Of a DNA stretch of 38,892 bases, positions 14,090 through 21,854 are shown piece by piece (the first letter of the stretch is position 1; each line of letters begins with the position of its first letter). The notes below the pieces were generated by a model, which saw only the letters and a program-made list of their open reading frames with translations, did no database searches and was not told the DNA's origin. The translations under genes were made by a program, and so were the position numbers. Location of the stretch: assembly GCA_903849265.1 (NCBI GenBank), contig CAININ010000038.1, positions 1 through 38,892 on the forward strand. The letters run 5' to 3'. Source of the stretch: an uncultured Acidimicrobiaceae bacterium. Its GTDB lineage: Bacteria > Actinomycetota > Acidimicrobiia > Acidimicrobiales > RAAP-2.

Positions 14090-16018
14090 ATGCGCAACCC
14101 CCACGCTGGAGAGCCGTTCGACACCACGGACGAGGAGATCGCCGAGGCGCTCCTCGATATGAGCATCCCCACCCTTCTGCTGTCGCTGGTTCACATGTCA
14201 GGCGACCCCGAGATCATCCGGGGGAAGTTGCGGCCGGCAGGCCTGTTCCTCAACGAGGTGCAGGGCTACATGACCGAGGAGGACAAGGCCGAGGCCCGGG
14301 CCCTCGCCCTCGAAGTCATCCGCAACTACCGCGACCGGGGATGCCCCGAACCCGAGCCCATCGGACCCGAACTACTGCACGAGATGATGACGTGGCTGGT
14401 GTGCGAGGACGTCCCCGACGAGTACGTGCCCATGCTGATGGAGGAGATGGAGCTCGACGGACGCGATGCCCGCCGGATCGACCCCGTCGGCGATCCAGCT
14501 GCTCGTGCAGCCTTCCCAGTCGTCGTCATCGGGTGCGGGCAGTCTGGTCTGCTCGCCGGCATCCGGCTGGCGGAAGCCGGCATCCCGTTCACCATCGTGG
14601 AGAAGAACGCGGGCGTCGGCGGCACTTGGTGGGAGAACTCGTACCCCGGAGCCAGAGTCGACGTCGGCAACCACTTCTACTGCTACAGCTTCGAGCCGAG
14701 CGACCACTGGACCGAGTTCTTCGCCCAGCAGCCCGAGCTGCAGCGCTACTTCGAGTCCGTCATGGACAAGTACGGCATCGGACCGCACGTCCGATGGGAG
14801 ACCGAGGTGGTGGGGGCGACCTGGGACGATGACTCGGCCACCTGGTCCGTGCGCACCCGGGCCGCCGACGGGACCGAGGACGTGCTGACTGCACGGGCCG
14901 TGATCTCTGCAGTCGGACAGCTCAACCGGCCGAACGTGCCCGTCATCGAAGGCGCGGACACGTTCGAGGGCCCGTCGTTCCACTCGGCCCGCTGGGACCA
15001 TGACGTCGACCTGGCCGGCAAGCGAGTGGCCATGATCGGAGCCGGGGCCAGCGGCTTCCAGATCGCCCCGACCATCGCCCCCGAGGTCGGCCACCTGACC
15101 GTGTTCCAGCGAACGGCGCAGTGGATGTTCCCCAACCCGAACTACCACGCCACCGTGGGGCCCGGCGTGCGCTGGGCCTTGCGCCACCTCCCCTTCTACG
15201 GCCGGTGGTATCGCTTCCTCATCTTCTGGCCCGGCTGCGACAAGGGCCTCGAGGCGGCACGCGTGGACCCGGACTACCCCGATCAGCAGCGGGCCGTCAG
15301 CGAGACGAACGAGTTCACCCGACAGATGTTCACCGACTGGATCGTGGGCCAGGTCGGCGATCATCCCGAACTCATCGCCAAGGTGGTGCCCGACTACCCG
15401 GCCACGGGGAAGCGCACACTCCAGGACAATGGAGCGTGGCTGTCGGCACTGCTGCGCGACAACGTCGATCTGGTGCGCACCGGCATCGACCACATCGAGC
15501 CCGCCGCCGTCGTCACCGTCGACGGTGAGCGCTACGAGGCGGACGTGCTGGTGTACGCCACCGGGTTCCGGGCCACCGAGGTGCTGGCGCCCATGACGGT
15601 GACCGGTCGGGACGGGATCGACTTGCGCGAGCTGTGGGGCGAGCGTCCTGCGGCCTACCTCGGAATCACCGTGCCGGGCTTCCCCAACTTCTTCTGCATG
15701 TACGGCCCCGGCACCAATCTGGCTCACGGCGGCAGCCTGATCTTCCACTCCGAGTGCCAGATGCGCTACATCACCCAGTGCATCGATGCGCTGATCACGG
15801 GGAACCATCAGACGATAGAGCCACGCCAGGATCGCTACGACGACTGGCACGAGCGCTCACAGGAGGCGATGCGAGGACTGGTGTGGTCCCAGCCCTCGAT
15901 CGCGCACTCGTTCTTCAAGAACTCGGCCGGGGAGATCCATGTGCTGAGTCCGTGGCGGATCGTGGACTACTGGACCTGGACCAAGGAGCCCGACCTCACC
16001 GACTTCGTCCTCGACTAG
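14090..16018 (+). CDS. Baeyer-Villiger monooxygenase, HAPMO-like
   Basis: A 642-aa class B flavoprotein monooxygenase. The FAD-binding motif GCGQSG is at 148-153, GGTWWENSYPGARVD at 177-191, the BVMO fingerprint FxGxxxHxxxW at 292-302, the NADPH-binding GAGASG at 317-322, and a late YATGF motif. The ~140-residue N-terminal extension and total length match the 4-hydroxyacetophenone monooxygenase group rather than the ~540-aa cyclohexanone type. It inserts oxygen next to a ketone to form an ester or lactone. The start ATG 14090 follows AAAGG and the tandem repeat; the frame stays open upstream through the repeats, but those codons are repeat-derived. It is divergent from an alcohol dehydrogenase gene. 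Confidence 0.93.
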   Translation: MRNPHAGEPFDTTDEEIAEALLDMSIPTLLLSLVHMSGDPEIIRGKLRPAGLFLNEVQGYMTEEDKAEARALALEVIRNYRDRGCPEPEPIGPELLHEMMTWLVCEDVPDEYVPMLMEEMELDGRDARRIDPVGDPAARAAFPVVVIGCGQSGLLAGIRLAEAGIPFTIVEKNAGVGGTWWENSYPGARVDVGNHFYCYSFEPSDHWTEFFAQQPELQRYFESVMDKYGIGPHVRWETEVVGATWDDDSATWSVRTRAADGTEDVLTARAVISAVGQLNRPNVPVIEGADTFEGPSFHSARWDHDVDLAGKRVAMIGAGASGFQIAPTIAPEVGHLTVFQRTAQWMFPNPNYHATVGPGVRWALRHLPFYGRWYRFLIFWPGCDKGLEAARVDPDYPDQQRAVSETNEFTRQMFTDWIVGQVGDHPELIAKVVPDYPATGKRTLQDNGAWLSALLRDNVDLVRTGIDHIEPAAVVTVDGERYEADVLVYATGFRATEVLAPMTVTGRDGIDLRELWGERPAAYLGITVPGFPNFFCMYGPGTNLAHGGSLIFHSECQMRYITQCIDALITGNHQTIEPRQDRYDDWHERSQEAMRGLVWSQPSIAHSFFKNSAGEIHVLSPWRIVDYWTWTKEPDLTDFVLD

Positions 16019-16041
16019 GCCGGAGCTGGCTCGGCGACCTC

Positions 16042-16087
16042 GGCTCCGGCACCCTGGCTCCTGCGGCTCCGGCACCCCGGCTCCTGC
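16042..16087. repeat. 23-bp tandem duplication
   Basis: GGCTCCGGCACCCTGGCTCCTGC (16042-16064) is followed directly by a copy with one C/T change (16065-16087). It lies in the 151-base gap between the monooxygenase stop and rsgA, where no gene is visible. Confidence 0.8.
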
Positions 16088-16169
16088 GGCTCGTCGCCAC
16101 ATGTGGCGCACCCTTCCCCTGGTTCCCGGGTGGCGCTGCCCATCAGCCGACGGACCTAGGGTCGTAGCG

Positions 16170-17195
16170 ATGACGGCAACCGACCCAGGCCAGATCCACC
16201 CGCTCGCCCACATCGGGTTCGACGGTTCCCGTATGGCCGAGACGATCGCCGGTGGATGGGACCCGGCGTTAGCAGCCCGGGTCGTCCGGATGGATCGCGG
16301 GTGGGCCACCATCCAGCAAGGGGACGACAGCCGCAGGGTGCAGCTGCGAGACTGTCCCCAGATCGTCGTAGGCGACTGGCTGGCCGAAGACAGCGATGGC
16401 ACGCTCGTGCGCCTCGAGCGCCACAGCCTGCTCGTCCGGCGGGCCGTGTCGACCAAGGCCGAGCCTCAGCTCATGGCGGCGAACGTCGACGTCGTACTCG
16501 TCATGTGGGCCCTCGATACTCAGGTCAGCACCGGCCGCCTCAAGGACATGCTCGTCCTGGCCCGAGACTCCGGAGCCCGCCCCGTGCTCCTCCTGTCCAA
16601 GATCGACACGGCCGAGTCGATCGGCGACTTGCTCGACGGAATGGACTCCGAGCTCGAAGGGGTCGAGACGGTGACGACCAGCACGGTGACCGGAGAGGGC
16701 CTCGAACAGGTCGTCGACATCATCCGCGACCGGACGGTCGTCCTCCTCGGGTCTTCGGGTGCCGGAAAGTCCACCTTGACCAACGTGCTCCTCGGCGTCG
16801 AGCTGCAAGTGACGGGGACTGTCGGCCGCAGCGGCGAGGGCCGGCACACCACCACGAGCCGGGAGCTCCTGCCGCTTCCCAGCGGGGGCGCCATCATCGA
16901 CACCCCGGGGATCCGGGCGGCCACGGCGTGGGAGGACGAGGAACAGGAAGGAACCGAGGTGGCGTCGCGGTTCCCCGACCTCGACGAGCTGGCCGAAGAG
17001 TGCCGCTTCAGCGACTGCACCCACCGGGGTGCGCCCGGTTGCGCCATCGAGCAGGCCGTAGCCGGCGGGGAGCTGACCCGGTCCCGCAAGGCCGACTACC
17101 TCGCCTTCGTCGATCAGCGGACAGCACTGGCCGAGGTGCGATCCACCGCCACCCGCCTGCGCAACCGCGAGAGCAACCGCCGCCACCGACCCTGA
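16170..17195 (+). CDS. rsgA: Ribosome small-subunit GTPase RsgA
   Basis: A 341-aa circularly permuted GTPase: an N-terminal OB-like domain, then G4 SKID (143-146), G1/P-loop GSSGAGKS (194-201), switch RHTTT (225-229) and G3 DTPG (244-247). A C-terminal zinc knuckle has Cys278, Cys283, His285 and Cys291. RsgA binds the 30S subunit and aids late maturation of the decoding region, releasing RbfA on GTP hydrolysis. The ATG 16170 was chosen; the frame upstream is open but runs through the repetitive gap. It ends 3 bases before the convergent DUF2834 gene. Confidence 0.95.
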   Translation: MTATDPGQIHPLAHIGFDGSRMAETIAGGWDPALAARVVRMDRGWATIQQGDDSRRVQLRDCPQIVVGDWLAEDSDGTLVRLERHSLLVRRAVSTKAEPQLMAANVDVVLVMWALDTQVSTGRLKDMLVLARDSGARPVLLLSKIDTAESIGDLLDGMDSELEGVETVTTSTVTGEGLEQVVDIIRDRTVVLLGSSGAGKSTLTNVLLGVELQVTGTVGRSGEGRHTTTSRELLPLPSGGAIIDTPGIRAATAWEDEEQEGTEVASRFPDLDELAEECRFSDCTHRGAPGCAIEQAVAGGELTRSRKADYLAFVDQRTALAEVRSTATRLRNRESNRRHRP

Positions 17196-17198
17196 GGA

Positions 17199-17714
17199 TC
17201 AGGATGGAGCAGGGGCGACCGCAGCGTCTGCTCCGGAACCAGGGGCTGGCGCAGGCGTGGTGAGCTCAGCTGCCTTCTTGCGGTCGGCCCGCACCTGTCG
17301 TTCGACGAAGGCCAGGTAGAACGCCATGGCGAAGGCCAGGCTGGTGAAGAGACTCATCACGAAGTAGATCCATGGCGACCGCAGGCCGCGGCGCCGTCCA
17401 TCGACGATCGTCCACAGAGGCAGCAGCACGAGGTTGACCATGATGTAGTCCTGGGCAGCAGAGTCAGCTGCCCAGTTGGCGAAGAGGGCCTTCGTCCAGG
17501 CCACGTAGCTCGCTCGAGCACCGACGTGATGGGTGTACCGGACGTTGCAGTACCACCCGAGGCCGACCGAGATCACCCCGAGGGCGTAGTAGCAGCCCTC
17601 GAGCACGCTCACCCTCCCGGCGCCGCCGGCGCCGAAGAGCTGCCGGTTGACGGCGAACGCGTAGGCGGTGGTCAGGACGCCGAGTATCCCGAAGATCAGG
17701 AGCTGCGTGGTCAT
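17199..17714 (-). CDS. DUF2834 membrane protein
   Basis: A 171-aa protein with four predicted membrane helices: roughly residues 4-21, 43-58, the region around DYIMVNLVLLPLW, and YFVMSLFTSLAFAMAFYLAF. The central motif ANWAADSAAQDYIMVNLVLLPLW and a C-terminal RSPWIYFVMSLF segment match DUF2834, a family of unknown function. The ATG 17714 follows AAGGGGG; the upstream in-frame extension lacks a leader. The C-terminus is a charged then Ala/Pro-rich cytoplasmic-type tail. It is convergent with rsgA. Confidence 0.82.
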   Translation of the reverse strand: MTTQLLIFGILGVLTTAYAFAVNRQLFGAGGAGRVSVLEGCYYALGVISVGLGWYCNVRYTHHVGARASYVAWTKALFANWAADSAAQDYIMVNLVLLPLWTIVDGRRRGLRSPWIYFVMSLFTSLAFAMAFYLAFVERQVRADRKKAAELTTPAPAPGSGADAAVAPAPS

Positions 17715-17893
17715 GGATCCCCCTTGCGCACCCGTCGGACGGGCGCTGCGCGCAGTGTACGGCCTGACCACCCTTGACGGCAGGGACGCAGGAGCCGATC
17801 ACGCGTCCGGCGACCGAGGCGTGCCGGTAGCCTTCGCACTATGGCCGCACCCGAATTCCCATCTCTCACCAACCCTCGAATCGGCGTGACGCG

Positions 17894-18442
17894 ATGACGG
17901 CTTCTGGGCACACCTGCGCCGATGACATCCCGGTGGCCCACACGCCGCCCGGCGGGTACGGCGACACCTTTCCCGTGCCGGTGCTCGGCACCTGCACCGA
18001 GCCGCTGGTGGCGGGAGCACCGGACCTGCGGGGATTGTGGAAGTTCGTCAGTGCCGAGCGGGCCGGCACTCCGGTGCCATCCGACGATCCCCTGTGCTCC
18101 TACGTCGAGCGCATCGAGCAGTGCGGCGATCGGATCATCGACATGGGCGGGGGGACGATTGCCGATGCCCGTGCCGACGGCACCGAGGAGAACGGCGTGC
18201 ATGACGTGTCGGTGTTCGATTACACCACTCCGATCCATGTGGTCGCCTCCTATGAAGACGAGGTGTTCGTGCTTCGCCCGGTCGGGATCCCGGGCCTCGA
18301 GGTCACCCGGCGACTCGATGCCGACGGGCACATGATCTGGACCCGTCCCGATGGCGGAGGACTCGTCGTGACCCTCGAGCGGATCGGCGATGGCGCCGGA
18401 ACTCCGCCGAATCCCTTCCGAATGGCTGGTCGACAGGCTTGA
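17894..18442 (+). CDS. Conserved-looking hypothetical protein, lipocalin-like
   Basis: A 182-aa soluble protein with no membrane segment or signal. The region PDLRGLWKFV (about 43-52) followed by alternating short strands (YVERIEQCGDRIIDMGGG, DVSVFDYTTPIHVVASYEDEVFVLRP, GLVVTLERI) looks like a beta-barrel of lipocalin type. I do not recognise an assigned family function. Its stop overlaps the start of the permease gene, so the two are translationally coupled and may work together. The 179 bases upstream, shared with the divergent DUF2834 gene, should hold both promoters. Confidence 0.65.
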   Translation: MTASGHTCADDIPVAHTPPGGYGDTFPVPVLGTCTEPLVAGAPDLRGLWKFVSAERAGTPVPSDDPLCSYVERIEQCGDRIIDMGGGTIADARADGTEENGVHDVSVFDYTTPIHVVASYEDEVFVLRPVGIPGLEVTRRLDADGHMIWTRPDGGGLVVTLERIGDGAGTPPNPFRMAGRQA

Positions 18443-19944
18443 ACGTGGCCGTGCTCGCGGTGCTTCCGGTGCTCGACGCTGTCGGGCGGAGTCTCCGCGA
18501 GAGCTTCTTCATGTTCTGGGAGACCTTGTGGCCGCTCATCCTCGGCTTCGGCCTGTCCGGTGCCGTCCAGTCCTTCGTCGGCCGGGAGTCCATGCAGAAG
18601 AAGATGGGTGATCACGGACCCGCCTCGATCGCCCGGGCCAGTGCCTACGGCATGATCTCGTCGTCGTGCTCGTATGCGGCCTCGGCCATGTCCAAGTCGC
18701 TGTTCGTCAAGGGCGCCGACTTCGTGGCGTCGATGGTCTTCATGTTCGCCTCGACCAACCTGGTCGTCGAACTCGGCATCGTGCTGCTCGTGCTCATGGG
18801 CTGGCAGTTCGCTGCGGCTGAGTTCGTCGGCGGGGCGATCATGATCGTGCTGCTCACCGTGCTGGGTGGCCTGTGGTTCCGAGGTCGGACGATCGACCGT
18901 GCCCGCAAGCACCTCGAAACAGAGTCCGCCGAGATCCACCAGCACCTGCCCGTCGAGGATGCGGACTTCCAACAGCAGCCCCTGGGAAAGAAACTGCAGA
19001 GCAAGGGCGGCTGGGCCGATGCGGCCACCTACACGATGGCCGACCTCACCATGCTCCGTAAGGAGATGTTGATCGGCTACCTGGTGGCGGGATTCCTGGC
19101 CGTGATGGTGCCCACCAGCGTGTGGAACGTGGTGTTCCTGCAGGGCCACGGATTCTGGACGAGTCTCGAGAACGTCATCGTGGGGCCGTTCATCGCCATC
19201 ATCAGCTTCGTCTGCTCGGTCGGAAACGTGCCACTGGCCGCCGCGCTCTGGCACGGCGGGATCTCCTTCGGCGGTGTGATCTCGTTCATCTTCGCCGACC
19301 TCATCGCTTTTCCCCTGCTCCTGATCTACCGGCGCTACTACGGGATGCAGTTGACCCTGCGCATGCTGGCCTTGTTCTGGTTCGTCATGGCGACCGCAGG
19401 CCTAGTGACCGAGGGGATCTTCGGTGCACTCGGAATCATCCCCACCACCCGGCCGGACACGGTCTCCCCCACCCACTTCCAGTGGAACTACACGACGTAT
19501 CTGAACATCGTGTTCCTGGCGCTCTTCGCCCTGCTGTACTGGGCCTATCGGAACCGGGAGCGCCTCGGCGGCGGCAGCGGCTACGCGCTCGATCCGGTGT
19601 GCGGCATGCAGGTCCAGACGGCCAACGCCCCGGCGTCGGTCGTCCACGATGGTCGGCCGGTCTACTTCTGCTCCGACCACTGCCGGCACCGCTTCGAGGC
19701 CGATCCGGACAAGTTCGCCTCAGCGGTTGTCCCTGCCGGTGAACATGGCGAGCCCGGGCCGGACGGCTCGGCTGACCCATCTACCCGGGTGGACCCGGTC
19801 TGCGGCATGACGGTCGACCCGGCGGCCGGTGGCCCTCACGCGACCTACGACGGCGACGAGGTCTACTTCTGCGGCCAAGGCTGCATGGACGCGTTCATGG
19901 CCGACCCTGGTGCGTATCCGGTCACCCCGGCGCTGCACCTCTGA
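18439..19944 (+). CDS. ArsP/UPF0718-like permease fused to two YHS domains
   Basis: A 501-aa protein. Residues 1-370 form about eight membrane helices of the UPF0718/ArsP_1 permease type, with a Cys-containing segment ISSSCSYAASAMSKSLF (73-89), FASTNLVVELG (103-113) and a repeat-like second half ISFVCSVGNVPLAAALW (255-271). The C-terminus carries two YHS domains: DPVCGM 385-390 with Cys411/Cys415, and DPVCGM 452-457 with Cys478/Cys482. YHS domains occur in heavy-metal ATPases and reductases and bind metals, so export of a metal or metalloid is a reasonable inference; the substrate is unknown. The start is TTG 18439 or GTG 18445, overlapping the previous stop. No obvious metal-regulator gene is adjacent. 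Confidence 0.85.
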   Translation: MNVAVLAVLPVLDAVGRSLRESFFMFWETLWPLILGFGLSGAVQSFVGRESMQKKMGDHGPASIARASAYGMISSSCSYAASAMSKSLFVKGADFVASMVFMFASTNLVVELGIVLLVLMGWQFAAAEFVGGAIMIVLLTVLGGLWFRGRTIDRARKHLETESAEIHQHLPVEDADFQQQPLGKKLQSKGGWADAATYTMADLTMLRKEMLIGYLVAGFLAVMVPTSVWNVVFLQGHGFWTSLENVIVGPFIAIISFVCSVGNVPLAAALWHGGISFGGVISFIFADLIAFPLLLIYRRYYGMQLTLRMLALFWFVMATAGLVTEGIFGALGIIPTTRPDTVSPTHFQWNYTTYLNIVFLALFALLYWAYRNRERLGGGSGYALDPVCGMQVQTANAPASVVHDGRPVYFCSDHCRHRFEADPDKFASAVVPAGEHGEPGPDGSADPSTRVDPVCGMTVDPAAGGPHATYDGDEVYFCGQGCMDAFMADPGAYPVTPALHL

Positions 19945-19962
19945 GCTGACCTCCAGCAGGTG

Positions 19963-20985
19963 CTACCGGCGGCGAAGCGCCTTGTCGGTCACCGACGGGG
20001 CCTCCCACCCCGGATCGGCACCCCCCACGTTCTGGCCGGGAGGTGCAATCTCGTCGATCCGGTCCAACACGTCGCTGCCGAGGGTGATCTCCGCCGTGAC
20101 GAGCTGGGACTCCAGCTGCTCCATGGTGCGCGGCCCGATGATCGGACAGGTGACCGCCGGGTGCGCCTGAGTGAAGGCCAAGGCCAGTTCGAGGAGCGAG
20201 TGCCCCGCGTCGTCGGCTACCTGCTGGAGTTCGACCACTGCAGCCAGCTTCTGCTGGTTCGTCGCCATCGACAGGTCGTAGCGCTCAGGAAGCATGGCCG
20301 AGCGCCTCGACGTGTTCTTCTTGCCGTCGCCGAAGGCACCCGACAGCCAGCCTCCGGCCAACGGACTCCAGCTGAGCACCCCCATGCCGTACTGCTGGCA
20401 GACGGGGAGGAGATCGGCCTCGATCCCACGGGACAGCATCGAGTACTGGGGCTGCTCGGTGCGGAACCGCTCGCGCCCGCGCCGCTCGGCCACCCAGTGC
20501 GACTCGACCACCTGATAGGCCGGAAACGTCGAGCATCCGGCGTAGCGGATCTTGCCGGCGTGGACCAGGTCGCTCAAGGCACCGAGCGTGTCGTCGATGT
20601 CGGTCTCGGGCGATGGACGGTGGATCTGATAGAGGTCGATGTAGTCGGTCCCGAGCCGCTTGAGGCTGTTCTCGCACTCGGCGATGACCCACCGGCGCGA
20701 GTTCCCCTGGGCATTGGGATCGCCCGACATGGGTCCGTGCACTTTGGTGGCCAGAACGATGTGGTCGCGGTCGAGGCCTTGGAGCGCCTCGCCGACGATG
20801 ACCTCTGACTCGCCGAAGGAGTACATGTCGGCCGTGTCGATGATGTTGATGCCGGCATCCACGGCCCGGTGGATGATGCGGACCGAGTCCTCGTGGTCCG
20901 GGTTGCCCCAGGCCCCGAACATCATGGTGCCGAGGCACAATTTGCTGACCTGTACGCCAGTCGTCCCGAGTGATCGATAGTCCAT
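19963..20985 (-). CDS. Aldo/keto reductase
   Basis: A 340-aa TIM-barrel NADPH-dependent oxidoreductase. The catalytic tetrad is visible: Asp50, Tyr55 (IDTADMYSFGESE), Lys81 (ATKVHG) and His122 (DLYQIHRPSP). The C-terminal CPIIGPRTMEQLES is the cofactor-phosphate-binding segment. It reduces aldehydes or ketones of unknown identity. The ATG 20985 starts the family-typical MDYRSLGTTG; AGGAG touches the start codon with no spacer, so a slightly different start (GTG upstream) or leaderless expression is possible. It is convergent with the permease gene (18 bases) and divergent from the mutasome operon. Confidence 0.92.
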   Translation of the reverse strand: MDYRSLGTTGVQVSKLCLGTMMFGAWGNPDHEDSVRIIHRAVDAGINIIDTADMYSFGESEVIVGEALQGLDRDHIVLATKVHGPMSGDPNAQGNSRRWVIAECENSLKRLGTDYIDLYQIHRPSPETDIDDTLGALSDLVHAGKIRYAGCSTFPAYQVVESHWVAERRGRERFRTEQPQYSMLSRGIEADLLPVCQQYGMGVLSWSPLAGGWLSGAFGDGKKNTSRRSAMLPERYDLSMATNQQKLAAVVELQQVADDAGHSLLELALAFTQAHPAVTCPIIGPRTMEQLESQLVTAEITLGSDVLDRIDEIAPPGQNVGGADPGWEAPSVTDKALRRR

Positions 20986-21095
20986 CTCCTCAGCCAACCA
21001 CACCAGCACTGCAAGAACGACTCCGAACCCGCCGGACCCGGTCCCGACCAGGCTCCGACACTCCCGCTGGCCGAATGCACGCCCGATCGGTACTA

Positions 21096-21111
21096 TCGAA
21101 CATATGTTCGT
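21096..21111 (+). promoter_or_regulatory. LexA (SOS) box overlapping the imuA' start codon
   Basis: TCGAACATATGTTCGT is a one-mismatch fit to the actinobacterial consensus TCGAAC-N4-GTTCGA. It contains the imuA' ATG at 21104-21106. TACTAT at 21091-21096 is a good -10, which would place transcription initiation at or next to the ATG, so the message is probably leaderless and LexA binding would cover the start point. Confidence 0.88.
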
Positions 21112-21853
21112 ATCTGCGCCCCATCGACGACTCGGTCGGGACCTGGACCCGGCAGCGCTGGCCGCGCTGGCCGCCGTCGCCGAGCGCACCCGCCCGATCG
21201 CCGCCAGTCAGACCCGGCTCCTCCCGGTCCTCCCCCCGCTGGCCGGGCTGCTTCCTGACAGGGCGCTGCGCCGGGGCACCACCCTGACCGTCGGCCGGCC
21301 CGGCGACGACGGATCCCTCAGCATCGCCCTGGCCCTGGTGGCCGGGGCATCGGGGTCAGGGTCGTGGTGCGCGCTGGTCGGCCACCCCGGCCTCGGGGCC
21401 GTGGCCGCCGTCGACTTAGGCATCGACCTCGATCGACTGGCGGTCCTCCCCCGGCCCGGCGTGGCCTGGGCCGAAGCCACCGCCGCCGTGCTCGAAGGAG
21501 TCGACCTGGTGGTGCTGTGCCCACCGTTCCCACCCCGGCCGGCCATGGCTCGGCGCCTGGTGGCCCGGGCACGGGAGCGCCGGGCCGTCCTGATCGTCGT
21601 TCCTGGCCGGGCCGGCTGGCCTGAGCCCCCCGACCTGCGTCTGCAAGTAGACGACGTGGCATGGGAGGGGGTCGATGCCGGCGAGGGCCACCTCCGGCAG
21701 AGGCGGATGACAGTGACCGTCGCCGGTCGCCGGTCCGCGGCCCGACCTACCCGCCATCACCTGTGGCTGCCCGCCGCCGATGGGACCGTCGCCGATGGAG
21801 CAGTCGCCGATGGAGCAGTCGCCGGTGCCGGTGCCGGTGCAGGGGGGCACTGA
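21104..21853 (+). CDS. imuA': ImuA' mutasome protein (RecA-like fold)
   Basis: A 249-aa protein. The N-terminal region leads into PVLPPLAGLLPDRALRRGTTLTV, the usual entry to the ImuA/SulA-like RecA domain. The Walker A position reads GRPGDDGS (64-71), which lacks the GKT/S, so ATP binding is not expected. ImuA' works with ImuB and DnaE2 in damage-induced mutagenesis. The C-terminus is a low-complexity tail of VADGA repeats and Gly/Ala from a 15-bp tandem repeat. The ATG lies inside a LexA box, so the gene is SOS-controlled and leaderless by inference. It is the first gene of the operon imuA'-imuB-dnaE2. Confidence 0.88.
   Translation: MFVSAPHRRLGRDLDPAALAALAAVAERTRPIAASQTRLLPVLPPLAGLLPDRALRRGTTLTVGRPGDDGSLSIALALVAGASGSGSWCALVGHPGLGAVAAVDLGIDLDRLAVLPRPGVAWAEATAAVLEGVDLVVLCPPFPPRPAMARRLVARARERRAVLIVVPGRAGWPEPPDLRLQVDDVAWEGVDAGEGHLRQRRMTVTVAGRRSAARPTRHHLWLPAADGTVADGAVADGAVAGAGAGAGGH
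21776..21838. repeat. 15-bp and 6-bp tandem repeats at the imuA'/imuB junction
   Basis: Three 15-bp units (21776-21790, 21791-21805, 21806-21820; GCCGATGGAGCAGTC, the first with three changes) are followed by three GCCGGT hexamers (21821-21838). All unit lengths are multiples of three, so changes in number keep the imuA' frame. The array ends 17 bases before the ImuB start. Confidence 0.88.
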
Positions 21854-21854
21854 C

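Noticed and set aside
16042-16087. 23-bp duplication as a terminator or riboswitch
   Set aside because: It is a direct duplication without strong self-complementarity, so no RNA function can be supported.
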